Source of the DNA: Haematobia irritans
Taxonomy: Eukaryota > Arthropoda > Insecta > Diptera > Muscidae
DNA: 64,000 bases
Assembly: GCF_050003625.1 (NCBI RefSeq)
Contig: NC_134397.1
Coordinates: forward strand, 279,986,070-280,050,069
Direction: 5' to 3'
Shown: in pieces, positions 62,173 through 64,000 of the stretch
How the letters are laid out: every line of letters starts with the position of its first letter
How positions within the stretch are numbered: position 1 is the first letter of the stretch
Notes under the pieces: generated by a model
The model's input: only the letters and a program-made list of their open reading frames with translations
Told to the model about the DNA's origin: nothing
Database searches by the model: none
Position numbers and translations under genes: made by a program

Positions 62173-63924
62173 CACTGAAAAAATCATGTCCGGTTCCAAC
62201 GATTTTGTCTATACACAAACGATTATTATATTGATTCGAGCACACAGAGAAGATGTTGGTTGAAAATCGATTGTTGTAATGAAAATTCTGCATTTACAAT
62301 GAAATTACAGTGGTGTCAATCTATTTACTTTATTTACAACCATTATTTTGTTCCTTCTACCATTTGGCGCTTATTATTATGAATTTTTGTTTGTAATACA
62401 AGTGAAATAGTTGTCTGAACTAAATGTCTCTCTTTTGAAAAATTTTGATCAAATTCGATATGCACAACCAACCTTATAAACCCGTCATAACTGTCGTTTA
62501 GTATTCAGCACTTTCAATTGATATTCCCAGCCGAATTCCTTTGGAAATATTGCGATAAATGTCAATAATGTTATTAACAATTATTCAATGTTGAAGGAAA
62601 ACGTTTTTTTAATTTAAAATAAAAACCACGGAAAATGGAAATACTTTTCTAAGTTTATTTGCCGTTTCTAAGTTTATTTGACTCCTCGGTGGACTGGCTC
62701 TCAAATGTTTTTACGAACAACAGGATACTCAAGGCACGAGTCAAATGCAAATCGAGTTACACTTATTAAGTGTTAGATGTGGAACAATTTTATTGTATTA
62801 AAGGGCAGAAGTTTAAACCATGTAACGACTTTAATTCAGCTCTGATGGAAAAATCAACCCCACGTCTGCCTTTTATCTATGAAACCTCAAAGGAAGTGAC
62901 CATGGCGAGTAGATTCGTATTTATTTTTTAACCCTTCACACTAATTTTCTAACTTAATTTGTAGTGCTTTTAGACTGGCTATGGTATACCACTATGTGCT
63001 CAGGTCGGACTCCATTTCCTAATGTACTAAGAATCCCTAAAATTTAACTCCAATTGCCTGTCAATTCTGAAATCCATGCTAGCGGCTATACTTTTAAAGG
63101 TGAATTTTATTTAAAATTGTTATCAATGTATTGTATTTAGGTACAGTGTGATTTTATGTACGTTTCTATCATTTAAAAATATAAATAAAATACAATATTT
63201 TGAGGGAAAAATTAATTTTCAATTCGGTTAAGGTTCTAGTAAAGTTGGATGATACAACCAAATGTAGAAGGGAGCAACGACCAATTTCATTGTCTAATAC
63301 AACCAACTCCATATATAGTATTAGTTGGATTTCTCATAATTCGATTGAGACGACCGAATTTGTCGGGTATCACAACTGCCAGCATATAGTTGTTGTAACT
63401 GCCAAAAGGAGGTTGGCAATAAATTCGATTATCACAACCAATCTGTACTCTCTGTGGGCCAAAAAAGCGAATGGAATTGAAGTAAAGACAAATTTAAGAC
63501 ACGATTCTGTTTTAAATTTAAGTTTTGCGTAATTGATTGTAGGAAACAAAGATTAATTGGTTTGTTTAAAATCATTTTAACGATCATTTAAATTTCCAAA
63601 TTCGCACTCCACTTTATTGTATTTTTTTTTTTGTATCCCTTAAAATAAAGTCTTGAAAAACATCTCATATTTCTAAATGTATTTTGCTGTAATAGCAAAT
63701 ATTTTAAAAAAGTTTTCATTAATTCTCTTTCATTTTAGGATAACCAATTTGAAGTCGAATCACTTTACTGTAAGGCCAAAACGACTTCATTGAAAAGTTG
63801 ATCGAGTTTTGGACAAGGAAAAAAACTTTATATCAGAGAAATGCGCCTTCTATGCTAAGTAAAATTCGGATTCGTATTTTAAGGACATGAAATCTTTGGC
63901 CTTACGGCAATATTTCTTTGAGTG
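62173..63924 (+). mobile_element. R-family MITE, split by a 1.2-kb MITE
   Basis: CACTGAAAAAATCATGTCCG at the left and ATATTTCTTTGAGTG at the right, TA flanks. The break falls in GATTCCGAGCCAAAG: 'GATTCGAG' lies left of the insert and 'GGCCAAAAAAGCG' right of it. Confidence 0.75.
62243..63456. mobile_element. 1.2-kb MITE nested in R
   Basis: CACAGAGAAGATGTTGGTTG at the left is matched by CAACCAATCTGTACTCTCTG+TG at the right in inverse. The right third is rich in ACAACCAA and GTTGTAACT words. The middle (62500-63190) is AT-rich with no frame. CA precedes it; the right flank is GG, so the duplication is not clear. Confidence 0.65.
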
Positions 63925-64000
63925 TAGTGCAACCTAAATCTCTGCCAATCTCAATAATATTAGACCCCTTTTTATACTCGAGTCAAAACACTATGTGCAA

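Overview
This window looks like transposon-saturated, AT-rich, non-coding DNA from a brachyceran fly, most likely a calyptrate or muscid. The evidence is a set of DINE-1/Helentron-like elements (shared 'ATGTCCGTC(C/T)GTC' block, 5' hairpin, GC-rich 3' hairpin and CTTG end), DD41D and DD37E Tc1/mariner transposases, a tRNA-headed SINE, and many TA-target MITEs. The species call is inference. I found no multi-exon host gene I would defend, no rRNA, no true tRNA and no CRISPR.

Layout. 1-2392: unique sequence holding one weak small-gene candidate (TATA at 506, ATG at 591, AATAAA at 955). 2393-8965: a Helentron, unique DNA with a perfect hairpin, a foldback MITE (6246-8016) carrying a 933-bp mariner, a SINE and a Helentron fragment. 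8966-13870: R-family MITE, unique DNA, then a piggyBac-type TTAA element (11709-13059) holding another MITE and a LINE 3' end, followed by a SINE. 13871-19835: unique DNA, an inverted Helentron split by a long TA tract that is itself split by a second mariner, a Tc3-like foldback element (17335-18763), a SINE and a LINE reverse-transcriptase relic. 19836-28826: mostly unique, with a 244-bp long-TIR MITE and a Helentron. 28827-35590: nested R, T and M1 elements. 35591-48684: unique islands separated by T/R MITEs, two Helentrons and M2. 48685-51242: a broken DD37E transposon interrupted by another element. 51243-64000: R and T MITEs, two Helentrons, SINE pieces and unique islands.

The DNA behaves as a record of successive insertions. 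Non-autonomous elements dominate, and only mariner, the DD37E element and one LINE still show recognisable coding sequence, all of it broken. The least ordinary structures are two MITEs (M1, M2) with different ends that share a core holding two opposed tRNA-like pol III promoters, and the Helentron families, which keep a 153-bp internal period despite divergent sequence. Since no host exons are seen, the window could be intergenic or lie in a very large intron. Coordinates of old elements are approximate to a few bases.
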